7,307 nt of DNA, from contig JANXVP010000225.1 of the NCBI GenBank assembly GCA_025351615.1, forward strand, positions 1 through 7,307, in the 5' to 3' direction. Numbering within the stretch: the first letter of the stretch is position 1; every line of letters begins with the position of its first letter. Below the pieces are notes generated by a model. It was not told the origin of the DNA and did no database searches. It worked only from the letters and a program-made list of their open reading frames with translations. A program made the position numbers and the translations under genes. Below, piece by piece: positions 1 to 6,202 of this stretch. Source of the DNA: Ramlibacter sp. GTDB taxonomy: Bacteria; Pseudomonadota; Gammaproteobacteria; Burkholderiales; Burkholderiaceae_C.

Positions 1-233
1 GCGCGCAGGCCGATGGCGCGTGCGCCGGCGTTGGGACCGCGCCCGCGCAAGCTGGCAACCACGCCGGTGCCGCCCATGCCGCGGTGCAGCGGGATGCCAA
101 GCGCCGTCAGGTAAGCGGCGACCCGGTCGGAGGTGCGCGACTCCTCGAACTTCAGTTCGGGATGGGCGTGCAGGTCGCGCCGAAAGTGGATGAGCTGGCC
201 GAGGTACGGCGTGATGTCGGGGGGTGCTTGCAT
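1..233 (-). CDS. M20-family amidohydrolase, N-terminal fragment (hippurate hydrolase/aminoacylase type)
   Basis: Only the first 77 codons lie in the window; the gene runs off the left edge. The protein starts MQAPPDITPYLGQLIHFRRD and has the signature RRDLHAHPEL at residues 18-27, followed by FEE and a GGTGVVASLRG stretch. This is the usual N-terminal start of M20 metallopeptidase-like amidohydrolases, which hydrolyse N-acyl amino acids such as hippurate with a dinuclear metal centre. The fragment ends at IGLRA, just where the first metal-binding segment (typically ADMDALP) would follow, so no metal ligand is visible. The start at 233 fits the family well, although no clear Shine-Dalgarno sequence precedes it. 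It lies 53 bp downstream of the aldo/keto reductase stop on the same strand, so co-transcription is possible. The exact substrate cannot be judged. Confidence 0.87.
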   Translation of the reverse strand, partial: MQAPPDITPYLGQLIHFRRDLHAHPELKFEESRTSDRVAAYLTALGIPLHRGMGGTGVVASLRGRGPNAGARAIGLR

Positions 234-286
234 TCGCGCGCCGGACGGCGGAAAAAGCGCGGCCCGGCGGGATTCATCTTAGCTGC

Positions 287-1318
287 TCAGGCCGCGACAG
301 TGCGGCCCGTCAGCGGGTACATCGGGTCGTTATACCCATGGGTGGAGGCATACCCGGGCGGCACCAGCGCGTCGACGAAAGTTTCGTCGTCGGCCGTCAG
401 CCTGAGCGACTGCGCGGCCAGGTAATCCTGCCACTGCGGGAGGGTGCGCGGGCCGCCGATGACGCCATGGATGCGCTGGTTGTTGAGGACCCAGGCGATC
501 GCGAACTGCGTCGCGCTCAGGCCGCGGCCTTCGGCGTGGGCCTTGAATTGCTGCGACAGCGCAAGCGATTCCGTACGGAATTCGGTCTGGTGGATGCGCT
601 TGTCGCCCCGCGCTGCGCGGCTGCCTGACTCGGGCTCGACGCCGGGCTGGTATTTGCCTGTCAGTACGCCGCGGGCCAGCGGGCTGTAGGCGACGACACC
701 CACGCCATAGTGGTCGCAGCAGGGCAGCAGTTCGGTTTCGATCAGCCGGGTCACTGCGCTGTACGGCGGCTGGCACACGATCGGCTGGGGGATCCCCATG
801 CGACGCGCCGTTTCCACCATCCGCGCAACCCGCCAGCCGCGGAAGTTCGAGACCCCGTAATAGCGGATCTTGCCCACATCGATCAGGCGCGCCATGGTCG
901 AAAGCGTCTCCTCGATCGGCACCGTCTCGTCGTCGCGGTGCATGTAGTAGAGATCGATCCAGTCGGTGTTGAGCCGCTTCAGGCTGTGGTCCAGCGCCTG
1001 CAACAGCCAGCGCCTCGACAGGCCGCGATCGTTTGGCTCCTTGCCGACGGGATTGGCCACCTTGGTGGCCAGCACCCAGCGCTCGCGGTCGGCTGCGATC
1101 GCACGGCCGACGATGCGCTCCGATTCGCCCTTCGCATAAACGTCCGCGGTGTCGATCGCGTTCAGGCCGGCATCGCGTGTCGCGTCCACGATGCTGCGCG
1201 AATCGGCTTCGCTGGTCTGGTCGCCGAACATCATGGTGCCGAGCCATAGTTGCGGCACGCGCAAGCCGCTGTGGCCGAGAGGGCGGTAGTGGGGGGTGAT
1301 GGGGGCGGGCGCAGTCAT
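287..1318 (-). CDS. aldo/keto reductase
   Basis: This 343-residue protein is a (beta/alpha)8-barrel NAD(P)H-dependent oxidoreductase that reduces aldehydes or ketones in the cytoplasm. The catalytic tetrad is complete: Asp56 and Tyr61 in NAIDTADVYAKGESE, Lys86 in LATKV, and His127 in LYYMHRDD. GVSNF at 155-159 and AYSPLARGVLTGKY further on are standard family motifs, and IGGPRT near 287-292 matches the C-terminal cofactor-phosphate-binding region. Length fits the family. The reading frame is open up to an ATG at 1381, but I start at 1318. AAGGAGA lies 7 bp before that codon, and MTAPAPITPHYRPLGHSGLRV aligns with the usual N-terminus, while the 21 extra residues do not. Sequence alone does not give the substrate. 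The amidohydrolase gene follows 53 bp downstream and the uncharacterised gene precedes it by 92 bp, both on the same strand. Confidence 0.95.
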   Translation of the reverse strand: MTAPAPITPHYRPLGHSGLRVPQLWLGTMMFGDQTSEADSRSIVDATRDAGLNAIDTADVYAKGESERIVGRAIAADRERWVLATKVANPVGKEPNDRGLSRRWLLQALDHSLKRLNTDWIDLYYMHRDDETVPIEETLSTMARLIDVGKIRYYGVSNFRGWRVARMVETARRMGIPQPIVCQPPYSAVTRLIETELLPCCDHYGVGVVAYSPLARGVLTGKYQPGVEPESGSRAARGDKRIHQTEFRTESLALSQQFKAHAEGRGLSATQFAIAWVLNNQRIHGVIGGPRTLPQWQDYLAAQSLRLTADDETFVDALVPPGYASTHGYNDPMYPLTGRTVAA

Positions 1319-1325
1319 GGACAGA

Positions 1326-1332
1326 TCTCCTT
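1326..1332 (-). promoter_or_regulatory. ribosome binding site of the aldo/keto reductase
   Basis: On the minus strand this reads AAGGAGA, a near-perfect Shine-Dalgarno sequence 7 bp before the ATG at 1318. It decides the start against the longer in-frame ATG at 1381. Confidence 0.8.
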
Positions 1333-1410
1333 CAACAGGCGATTGTCTGCCAGGAACGTCGACCAAACGTAGCTGGCGCATCGCCCCCGCGCTTGCGCCG
1401 GCTGCAGGCC

Positions 1411-2259
1411 TCAGGGCGCGCGGGGCCGCCTGAAAACATCTGTCTTGGCGAACAGGTTGTTGACGTCGGCAGCTGCGGTGGCCGCGGCGTAACGCGGCTC
1501 GATCGGCAATTCGTGCAGGTGCGCTGGCTCAGTCGCCGCGAAGCTCGGCGCCTCGGTCTCGCCTCCCTGCGCATGGCGCTTGAGGTCCTGGTCGCGGATT
1601 GCGAACAGGCGCTCGAGATCGGCCTTCGCCTCGGCCCGTGCACTGGCGGCCGCGGCAGCCGGCCTTGCCGCGGACGAATCGGGAGTCGCGGCCGGCCCCG
1701 AAATCACGATGGAGCCGCCGAGCAGGTCGGCGGGGTCGGATGCGTTCATCCTCACTTCAGCCTCGCTCGCCGCTTCGGCGGCAGCCAGGAAGGCCGCGGC
1801 CGGGACGCTGGAAGTCCAGACGCCGGGATGCGGCATGGGCGGACAGTTGCTGTCGTCCGCGAGGGAGAACTGCCATGAGATCCCCAGCAGCCAGCGCTCG
1901 GCAAGCGGATCCAGTGTCAGGACCCGCTTGCGGAAAGCGTGTTCGAAGGCAATTCCGTGCAGCATCAACCGCGGATCCCAGTGCTTGAGCAGCAAGCGCA
2001 TGTGGATGCCCGGTTCCCGGCCGCGCGACGTGGCGGCAAGCAGGTCGGCGCCAACCCATGAGGTCGGAATGCCGGTGCGGTTAAGCGTGTCGCGCAGCAC
2101 CAGCCGCAGCAATTCCCGGCGGCCGGCATTCTGCTGGGCCAGGGGATTCTGCGCATGCTGGGACGACGCCGGAAGCGAGAATTGCGACGCAGGTTGCGAA
2201 TTCGATCCCGGCGGAGGAGCCGGGATTGGGGAGGCAAAGATGCGTTTCAGGAAGCTCAT
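1411..2259 (-). CDS. uncharacterised protein with a conserved-looking core and Ala/Pro-rich flanks
   Basis: I do not recognise this 282-residue protein. It begins MSFLKRIFASPIPAPPP; residues about 11-46 are a Pro/Ser/Gln-rich low-complexity linker. Residues about 47-132 look like a folded core rich in Leu, Arg and Trp (RRELLRLVLRDTLNRTGIP, HMRLLLKHWDPRLMLHGIAF, ERWLLGISWQFSL). After about residue 150 the chain becomes Ala-rich, with a likely helix around 198-230 (ARAEAKADLERLFAIRDQDL) and a Pro/Arg-rich end. No signal peptide, transmembrane segment, metal motif or nucleotide-binding loop is visible. The start at 2259 is preceded by GGAGAA at good spacing; the frame is open to an upstream ATG at 2298, which lacks such support. 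Strong coding periodicity and the internal core argue for a real gene, probably lineage-restricted. It is transcribed away from the AT-rich divergent region and precedes the aldo/keto reductase gene. Confidence 0.8.
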   Translation of the reverse strand: MSFLKRIFASPIPAPPPGSNSQPASQFSLPASSQHAQNPLAQQNAGRRELLRLVLRDTLNRTGIPTSWVGADLLAATSRGREPGIHMRLLLKHWDPRLMLHGIAFEHAFRKRVLTLDPLAERWLLGISWQFSLADDSNCPPMPHPGVWTSSVPAAAFLAAAEAASEAEVRMNASDPADLLGGSIVISGPAATPDSSAARPAAAAASARAEAKADLERLFAIRDQDLKRHAQGGETEAPSFAATEPAHLHELPIEPRYAAATAAADVNNLFAKTDVFRRPRAP

Positions 2260-2263
2260 ATCG

Positions 2264-2269
2264 TTCTCC
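2264..2269 (-). promoter_or_regulatory. ribosome binding site of the uncharacterised gene
   Basis: The minus strand reads GGAGAA, 4 bp before the ATG at 2259. It favours this start over the in-frame ATG 39 bp upstream. Confidence 0.6.
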
Positions 2270-2317
2270 GGAAGGTCGTCGGCGGGGAATGTCCACACAG
2301 CATTCGGAAATGGTTTT

Positions 2318-2373
2318 GTTACCGAATTGGGTTAATAGTAACCATACGTTTCAAATAAAGCAACTAAAGTTAC
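2318..2373. repeat. three spaced GTTAC/GTAAC half-sites (possible operator)
   Basis: GTTAC occurs at 2318-2322, its reverse complement GTAAC at 2338-2342, and GTTAC again at 2369-2373. Centre-to-centre spacings are 20 and 31 bp, close to two and three helical turns. The middle copy overlaps the -10 hexamer of the candidate leftward promoter. Five-base motifs can recur by chance in AT-rich DNA, so this is only a possible regulator binding array. Confidence 0.25.
2335..2363 (-). promoter_or_regulatory. candidate sigma70-type promoter for the uncharacterised gene
   Basis: Read on the minus strand, TTGCTT (2363-2358) is followed after exactly 17 bp by TACTAT (2340-2335). Both hexamers match four of six consensus bases, and the core TTG and the TA...AT of the -10 are kept. 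Transcription would start near 2328, giving a leader of about 70 nt before the ATG at 2259. The position in the AT-rich block supports it. It is a pattern match only. Confidence 0.4.
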
Positions 2374-2445
2374 ATTTTTTTGAGATCCTTCGATTGGATA
2401 AGTTTGTGGCCTGAAATTTTTCGCCAACAGACCGAAAATTACCCC

Positions 2446-3384
2446 ATGCTCTCCGCCGACCCGCAGTTCGAAGTCCTCCCGCGCGATCTCTCTGCCTACC
2501 GCAAGGGCAATATCGGCATCGAGTATGTGCACCGGTTCGAATCCGGGCGGCCAGGTCCCCACGTGCTGATCAATGCGCTGACGCACGGCAACGAATTCTG
2601 CGGAATGGTCGCCGCCGCCCATCTGCTGGACACCGGGGTCCGGCCCAGGCTGGGGACGCTGACAGTCAGCTTTGCCAACGTGGGCGCTTATGAAACATTC
2701 GACCCCAGCGAGCCTTTCAAAAGCCGGCAATTGGTCCACAACCTGAATCGGATCTGGTCCGCGGCCGAACTGGAAGGTGAACCGGACAGCCCCGAATTCC
2801 GGCGCGCCCGCGCCCTGCGGCCCGCGATTGCGGCCGCCGACCACATCCTGGACATCCATTCGACCTCCCAGGACGTGGTGCCGTTCTGGGTTTATCCCGC
2901 CTATGAGCGGAATTCGGTCGTCGCTCTCGCGATCGGCCGCCCCGAGGTGCACCTGGTGATGCCCGGCGGGCTGGGGTCCGGCACTCCGCTGATCCAGCAC
3001 GGCCGGCACGGCGAGCCGCAAGGCAATGCAACGGCCATGGTGGTGGAATGCGGCCAGCACTTTTTACGTTCTTCCTGCGACCTGGCAACCAGCGTGGCGC
3101 TCGACTTCCTGGCGCATTTCGGATTGATCGAGGGCGCTGCCGACCGGTCCCTGCCAGGACCGCCGCGGCGATTCGAATTGCTGCAGACCCATGTCATCAA
3201 AACACCGGACTTCCGCTTTGCCAGGCCGGTGGTGGGCTTCGAGGTCTTTCGCAAGGGCGAGCTGGTTTACGTCGATGGACCGGACGAAGTCCGCGCTCCG
3301 GTCGACGACTGCACGATCTTCATGCCGTCGCGCGACGCCACGGTCGGCAAGGAAGCCGTGTACCTGACGCGCCCGATCGCCTGA
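2446..3384 (+). CDS. succinylglutamate desuccinylase/aspartoacylase family zinc hydrolase
   Basis: This 312-residue protein belongs to the AstE/AspA branch of zinc carboxypeptidase-like enzymes, which remove acyl groups from N-acyl amino acids or related amides. The first zinc motif is THGNE (His47, Glu50), the third ligand is His138 in LDIHST, NLNR at 99-102 matches the substrate-binding DLNR-type motif, and VECGQH supplies the likely catalytic Glu201. A C-terminal beta-rich region follows from about residue 242, as in the family. Length is typical. I chose the ATG at 2446 because homologous proteins begin about this far before THGNE. The frame can be extended to a TTG at 2380, but neither start has a good Shine-Dalgarno sequence. 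It is not inside an arginine-succinyltransferase (ast) cluster, so astE is not assigned. Its stop lies 3 bp from the stop of the convergent methyltransferase gene. Confidence 0.92.
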   Translation: MLSADPQFEVLPRDLSAYRKGNIGIEYVHRFESGRPGPHVLINALTHGNEFCGMVAAAHLLDTGVRPRLGTLTVSFANVGAYETFDPSEPFKSRQLVHNLNRIWSAAELEGEPDSPEFRRARALRPAIAAADHILDIHSTSQDVVPFWVYPAYERNSVVALAIGRPEVHLVMPGGLGSGTPLIQHGRHGEPQGNATAMVVECGQHFLRSSCDLATSVALDFLAHFGLIEGAADRSLPGPPRRFELLQTHVIKTPDFRFARPVVGFEVFRKGELVYVDGPDEVRAPVDDCTIFMPSRDATVGKEAVYLTRPIA

Positions 3385-3387
3385 GGG

Positions 3388-4005
3388 TCACTGGCCCCGG
3401 CCGAACACCAGCAGCAGGTTGTCGGCTGGCATGTCGTGGCGGGCCTGCAGGCGCAAGCCGACCTTGTTGGCCGCGCTTGTCACTTCCGACAGCCGGCGAA
3501 TTCCCCATTGCGGATCACGCTCGCGCAGGCTGGCATCGAAGGCGAGGTTGCCCGGCACGGCTGGAACGCTGTCTTCGAGGAAGGGACCGTACAAGAGCAG
3601 CACACCGTCCAGCGCGAGGTGCCGCACGCTGCCCCGCATCAGCGCGGCGCAGTTGGCCCACGGCGCGATGTGGATCATGTTGGCGCAGAAGATCGCGTCG
3701 AACGACTCCGTGAAAACCGGGCCGACGGAAGGCCACTGGGGCGTCGTGACATCCAGCAGCACAGGCGCCCGGACGTTGGTCAGGCCGGCCTCTGCGCTGC
3801 CGGCCTCGATGGCGAGCAGCGCATGCGGATCGGCCTCCGTCGGCTGCCAGATCCAGCTGCGCATCGCGGCACTGAACCAGCTGACGTGCTGGCCGGTGCC
3901 GGAAGCGATTTCAAGCGCCATTCCGCGCTTGGGCAGCACCCGTTGCAGCACTTCGAGGATGGGCTGCTTGTTGCGGTCGGCGGCGGGACTGCTGGGCACG
4001 AGCAT
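3388..4005 (-). CDS. DUF938 family class I SAM-dependent methyltransferase
   Basis: This 205-residue protein fits the DUF938 (PF06080) family, predicted S-adenosylmethionine-dependent methyltransferases of unknown substrate. ADRNKQPILEVL opens the domain (residues 9-20), LEIASGTGQH at 31-40 is the glycine-rich SAM-binding motif I, WQPTEAD at 53-59 carries the acidic strand-2 end, LLDVTTPQWP at 83-92 follows, and CANMIHIAPW (107-116) and LLLYGPF (136-142) correspond to the strand-4/5 motifs. Length is that of the whole family. The frame is open to an ATG at 4092, but the start at 4005 puts MLVPSSPAADRNKQP right before the domain and leaves room for the divergent gene. No strong ribosome binding site is seen. 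The gene converges on the aspartoacylase-type gene and diverges from the secreted hydrolase gene. It probably acts in the cytoplasm. Confidence 0.92.
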   Translation of the reverse strand: MLVPSSPAADRNKQPILEVLQRVLPKRGMALEIASGTGQHVSWFSAAMRSWIWQPTEADPHALLAIEAGSAEAGLTNVRAPVLLDVTTPQWPSVGPVFTESFDAIFCANMIHIAPWANCAALMRGSVRHLALDGVLLLYGPFLEDSVPAVPGNLAFDASLRERDPQWGIRRLSEVTSAANKVGLRLQARHDMPADNLLLVFGRGQ

Positions 4006-4029
4006 GCGGCTATTCTGCCCGCATCGAAC

Positions 4030-4058
4030 GTGACTCGGGGTCCCTTCCCGGGTAGAGT
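4030..4058 (+). promoter_or_regulatory. candidate promoter for the secreted hydrolase gene
   Basis: GTGACT (4030-4035) and TAGAGT (4053-4058) are separated by 17 bp and each match four of six sigma70 consensus bases. Transcription would begin near 4065, about 20 nt before the ATG at 4085, leaving room for the AGCAGGGG ribosome binding site (4072-4079). This 79-bp spacer must also serve the divergent methyltransferase gene, for which I see no clear promoter. Confidence 0.3.
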
Positions 4059-4084
4059 AGTCCGCTACAAAAGCAGGGGCCAGC

Positions 4085-5179
4085 ATGCACACGTACCGAT
4101 CCGCACTCCAGCCAGCCCGCGCCTTCTGGCGCAGCGCATTGATCGCCTGTCTGTCGCTGCTGGCGCTGGCCGCGCAAGCAGCCGATTACCCGGCGCCTCG
4201 CGAGGGCAGCTGGATCGTGCGCGACTTCCGTTTCCACACCGGCCAGGTGCTGCCGGAACTGCGGCTGAATTACGCCACCGTCGGCGCTCCGACCGGTGAA
4301 CCGGTGCTGGTCCTGCACGGCAGCACCGGCTCCGCCGCGACCATGCTGACGCCGGCCTTTGCCGGGGAGCTGTTCGGCCCCGGCCAGCCGCTGGACGCGA
4401 ACCGCTATTACATCGTCATTCCGGACGCAATCGGCACCGGCAAGTCCACCAAGCCGTCCGACGGACTGCGAGCCGCCTTTCCGAAGTACAACTATGACGA
4501 CATGGTCGAGGCCCAGTACCGGCTGGTCACGGAGCACCTGGGCATCAAGCACCTGCGCGTCATCATCGGCAACTCGATGGGTGGGATGCAGACGTGGATG
4601 TGGGGCGAAAAATACCCCGGGTTGATGGACGCCCTGGTGCCGATGGCGTCGCAGCCGAGCCCGATGTCCAGCCGCAACTGGATGATGCGCCGCCTGATCG
4701 TCGATTCCATCCGCAACGATTCCGAATGGAACAACGGCAACTACACCACGCAGCCGCGCAGCGCGCAGTTCTCCTCGGTCTTCTTCGGCATCGCGACCAG
4801 TGGCGGCAGCCAGGCCTACTCCAGGGCCGCCCCGACGCGGGCGCAGGCTGACCAGTTGCTGGACCAGCGGCTGAAGGCCGCTTACACGGGGGATGCCAAC
4901 GATCACCTGTACCAATGGGAGTCGTCCGGAGACTACGACCCGTCGCCCGGCCTGGAGCGGATCCAGGCTGCGCTGCTGGCGGTGAATTCTGCGGACGATG
5001 AGCGCAATCCTCCGGAGACCGGAATCATGGACCGCGAGATCAAGCGGGTGAAGAACGGCCGCTACTTCCTGATTCCCGCCAGCGATCAGACATCGGGCCA
5101 CGGCACCACGGCCCAGGCCAGGTGGTGGAAGCGGCAACTGGCCGACCTGCTGCAGACCGCTCCGCGCAGGTCTCCATAA
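4085..5179 (+). CDS. exported alpha/beta-fold hydrolase, homoserine acetyltransferase (MetX)-like
   Basis: This 364-residue protein has an N-terminal signal peptide: basic residues, then a hydrophobic run from about residue 18 to 30 (ALIACLSLLALAA) and a probable signal peptidase I cut after AQA (about residue 32). The mature enzyme should be periplasmic or secreted. The alpha/beta hydrolase fold is clear: LVLHGSTGS (75-83, oxyanion region), nucleophile Ser164 in GNSMGG, likely acid Asp305 in NSADDERNPP, and His339 in SGHGTT. The order and the D...PP and GH motifs resemble the homoserine O-acetyltransferase superfamily. True MetX is cytosolic, so a role in methionine synthesis is unlikely; an esterase, lactonase or acyltransferase is more plausible, with substrate unknown. 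AGCAGGGG sits 5 bp before the start. An LIAC string at 19-22 resembles a lipobox but lies at the front of the hydrophobic run. An SDR gene follows 71 bp downstream. Confidence 0.92.
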   Translation: MHTYRSALQPARAFWRSALIACLSLLALAAQAADYPAPREGSWIVRDFRFHTGQVLPELRLNYATVGAPTGEPVLVLHGSTGSAATMLTPAFAGELFGPGQPLDANRYYIVIPDAIGTGKSTKPSDGLRAAFPKYNYDDMVEAQYRLVTEHLGIKHLRVIIGNSMGGMQTWMWGEKYPGLMDALVPMASQPSPMSSRNWMMRRLIVDSIRNDSEWNNGNYTTQPRSAQFSSVFFGIATSGGSQAYSRAAPTRAQADQLLDQRLKAAYTGDANDHLYQWESSGDYDPSPGLERIQAALLAVNSADDERNPPETGIMDREIKRVKNGRYFLIPASDQTSGHGTTAQARWWKRQLADLLQTAPRRSP

Positions 5180-5241
5180 CGCTGCGGGCCGGCAGGTCCA
5201 GGAGCGGGAATCCATGCGATACAGTTCGCCGCAACTTCGAC

Positions 5242-5246
5242 GGAGA
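5242..5246 (+). promoter_or_regulatory. ribosome binding site of the SDR gene
   Basis: GGAGA lies 4 bp before the ATG at 5251. It fixes this start against the much longer open frame, which reaches back into the hydrolase gene. Confidence 0.6.
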
Positions 5247-5250
5247 TTTT

Positions 5251-6189
5251 ATGGGACTGGATTTCAAGGGCCGCGTGGCGATCGTGACCGGTGCGGGCGG
5301 CGGTCTGGGGCGGCAACACGCGCTGGCCCTGGCCGCGCGCGGCTGCCGCGTGCTGGTCAATGACCTGGGCGGCGCCGTGAACGGCGAGGTGCGTGCGGGC
5401 GCGCAAAGCGGTGCCGCGCAAGCCGTGGCCGACGAGATTCGCAGCCGCGGCGGCGACGCGATCGCCAACACCGCGTCGGTGACGGATTTCGCCGCGGTGC
5501 AGGCGATGGTGCAGCAGGCAGTCGACGCCTGGGGCTGCATCGACATCCTGGTGAACAACGCCGGCATCCTGCGCGACAAGAGTTTCGCCAAGATGGAGAT
5601 CGCCGATTTCCGGCTGGTGCTCGACGTCCACCTGATGGGCGCGGTCCATTGCACCAAGGCAGCCTGGCCGCACATGGTCGAGCGCAAATACGGCCGCGTC
5701 GTGATGACGACGTCGTCCAGCGGCCTGTATGGCAACTTCGGCCAGAGCAACTACGGGGCGGCCAAGATGGCGCTGGTCGGCCTGATGCAGACGCTGGCGC
5801 TGGAAGGCGAGAAACACAACATCAAGGTCAACTGCCTGGCCCCGACCGCGGTGACGCGAATGACGCAGGACCTGTTTCCGGCCGACATGCAGGACGCTTT
5901 CGGACCCGAAGCCGTCGTGCCTGCGATGCTGGTGCTGGCCAGCGACTCTGCGCCTACGCGCACCGTGCTCTGCGCCGGTGCGGGCGGCTTCGAGGCCGCG
6001 CATGTCACGCTGACACAGGGCGCATACATCGGCATCGGCGCGGATGCACCCGAGCGGCTCGCGGCGCGCCTGGAGCAGGTGACGGACCGCGCTGGCGAAG
6101 TGGCGCCGGGCAGCGGCCACGCACAGGGCGCGAACGAAATGCGGCTGGCCCGCACGACGACGGATGACAAACTGTCATCCCGGGCTTGA
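5251..6189 (+). CDS. short-chain dehydrogenase/reductase, MFE-2 hydroxyacyl-CoA dehydrogenase-like
   Basis: This 312-residue Rossmann-fold oxidoreductase most resembles the (3R)-hydroxyacyl-CoA dehydrogenase domain of multifunctional enzyme type 2 (HSD17B4 type), which oxidises 3-hydroxyacyl-CoA with NAD. TGAGGGLG at 13-20 binds the cofactor, and the acidic Asp38 in VLVNDLGG fits NAD preference. NNAG lies at 102-105, and the segment SSSGLYGNFGQSNYGAAK supplies Ser155, Tyr168 and Lys172. The position of the usual catalytic Asn (VNLxG) is His127 in DVHLMG, as I recall for the MFE-2 group. After the fold there is a tail from about residue 265. Its last residues (DDKLSSRA) are encoded by the palindromic element at the 3' end. 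The start at 5251 has GGAGA before it and a family-typical MGLDFKGRVAIVTG. A role in fatty-acid or steroid-like acyl-CoA metabolism is inferred. It may share a transcript with the upstream hydrolase. It overlaps the convergent UdgX gene by 15 bp. Confidence 0.93.
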   Translation: MGLDFKGRVAIVTGAGGGLGRQHALALAARGCRVLVNDLGGAVNGEVRAGAQSGAAQAVADEIRSRGGDAIANTASVTDFAAVQAMVQQAVDAWGCIDILVNNAGILRDKSFAKMEIADFRLVLDVHLMGAVHCTKAAWPHMVERKYGRVVMTTSSSGLYGNFGQSNYGAAKMALVGLMQTLALEGEKHNIKVNCLAPTAVTRMTQDLFPADMQDAFGPEAVVPAMLVLASDSAPTRTVLCAGAGGFEAAHVTLTQGAYIGIGADAPERLAARLEQVTDRAGEVAPGSGHAQGANEMRLARTTTDDKLSSRA

Positions 6190-6202
6190 GCCGGGATCTA
6201 CA
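6162..6202. repeat. nested palindromic element (REP-like) at convergent gene ends
   Basis: Two overlapping inverted repeats are present. The first is GGATGACA-AAC-TGTCATCC (6162-6180), with perfect 8-bp arms. The second is ATCCCGG-GCTTGAG-CCGGGAT (6177-6197), with perfect 7-bp arms that can be extended outwards by TGT (6173-6175) and ACA (6200-6202) across a small internal loop. They share bases 6177-6180, so the full hairpins cannot form at once. The motif CCCGGGCTTGAGCCGGGATC resembles palindromes I know to be dispersed between genes in many proteobacteria. It may act as a two-way transcript end or mRNA stabiliser, but no T-run follows on either strand. Only one copy is in this window. Confidence 0.6.

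Larger units (their letters stand above)
2260..2445. other. AT-rich divergent intergenic region
   Basis: This spacer between two divergent genes contains a block, roughly 2306-2425, far richer in A+T than the surrounding coding DNA, with runs such as a seven-T tract near 2375. It carries a candidate leftward promoter and several short inverted repeats, listed separately. I found no convincing sigma70-like promoter for the rightward aspartoacylase-type gene and no small ORF with a ribosome binding site. Confidence 0.65.

Noticed and set aside
234..286. GC-rich stretch with a five-T run (minus strand) as a terminator before the amidohydrolase
   Set aside because: No stem longer than 3-4 bp can be placed directly before the T-run.
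1374..1400. Inverted repeat GGCGCA...TGCGCC as a terminator between the uncharacterised gene and the aldo/keto reductase
   Set aside because: The stem is only 6 bp with a 13-nt loop and no T-run on the transcript strand.
1580..2335. Plus-strand open frame (251 codons) opposite the uncharacterised gene
   Set aside because: The composition is Ser/Arg/Ala-rich without hydrophobic core patterns. The minus-strand frame has a good ribosome binding site and a folded-looking core. I considered this seriously because neither frame has a known domain.
2332..3060. Minus-strand open frame opposite the aspartoacylase-type gene
   Set aside because: No family motif or ribosome binding site, and it is opposite the zinc-binding motifs of a real gene.
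4057..4068. GTAG-TCCG-CTAC hairpin in the leader of the exported hydrolase
   Set aside because: A 4-bp stem is too weak and common to call, and it does not reach the ribosome binding site.
4139..4151. LIAC as a lipoprotein signal in the exported hydrolase
   Set aside because: The cysteine lies at the beginning of the hydrophobic segment rather than its end; AQA with signal peptidase I cleavage fits better.
4010..5215. Long minus-strand open frame (401 codons) opposite the exported hydrolase
   Set aside because: Its product is rich in Arg, Gly, Val and Gln with no domain, and it lies opposite a gene with a signal peptide and full catalytic motifs. It is a GC-rich shadow frame.
5086..6120. 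Long minus-strand open frame (344 codons) opposite the SDR
   Set aside because: It has low-complexity His/Arg/Ala composition and no motif, and the plus-strand SDR explains this DNA completely.
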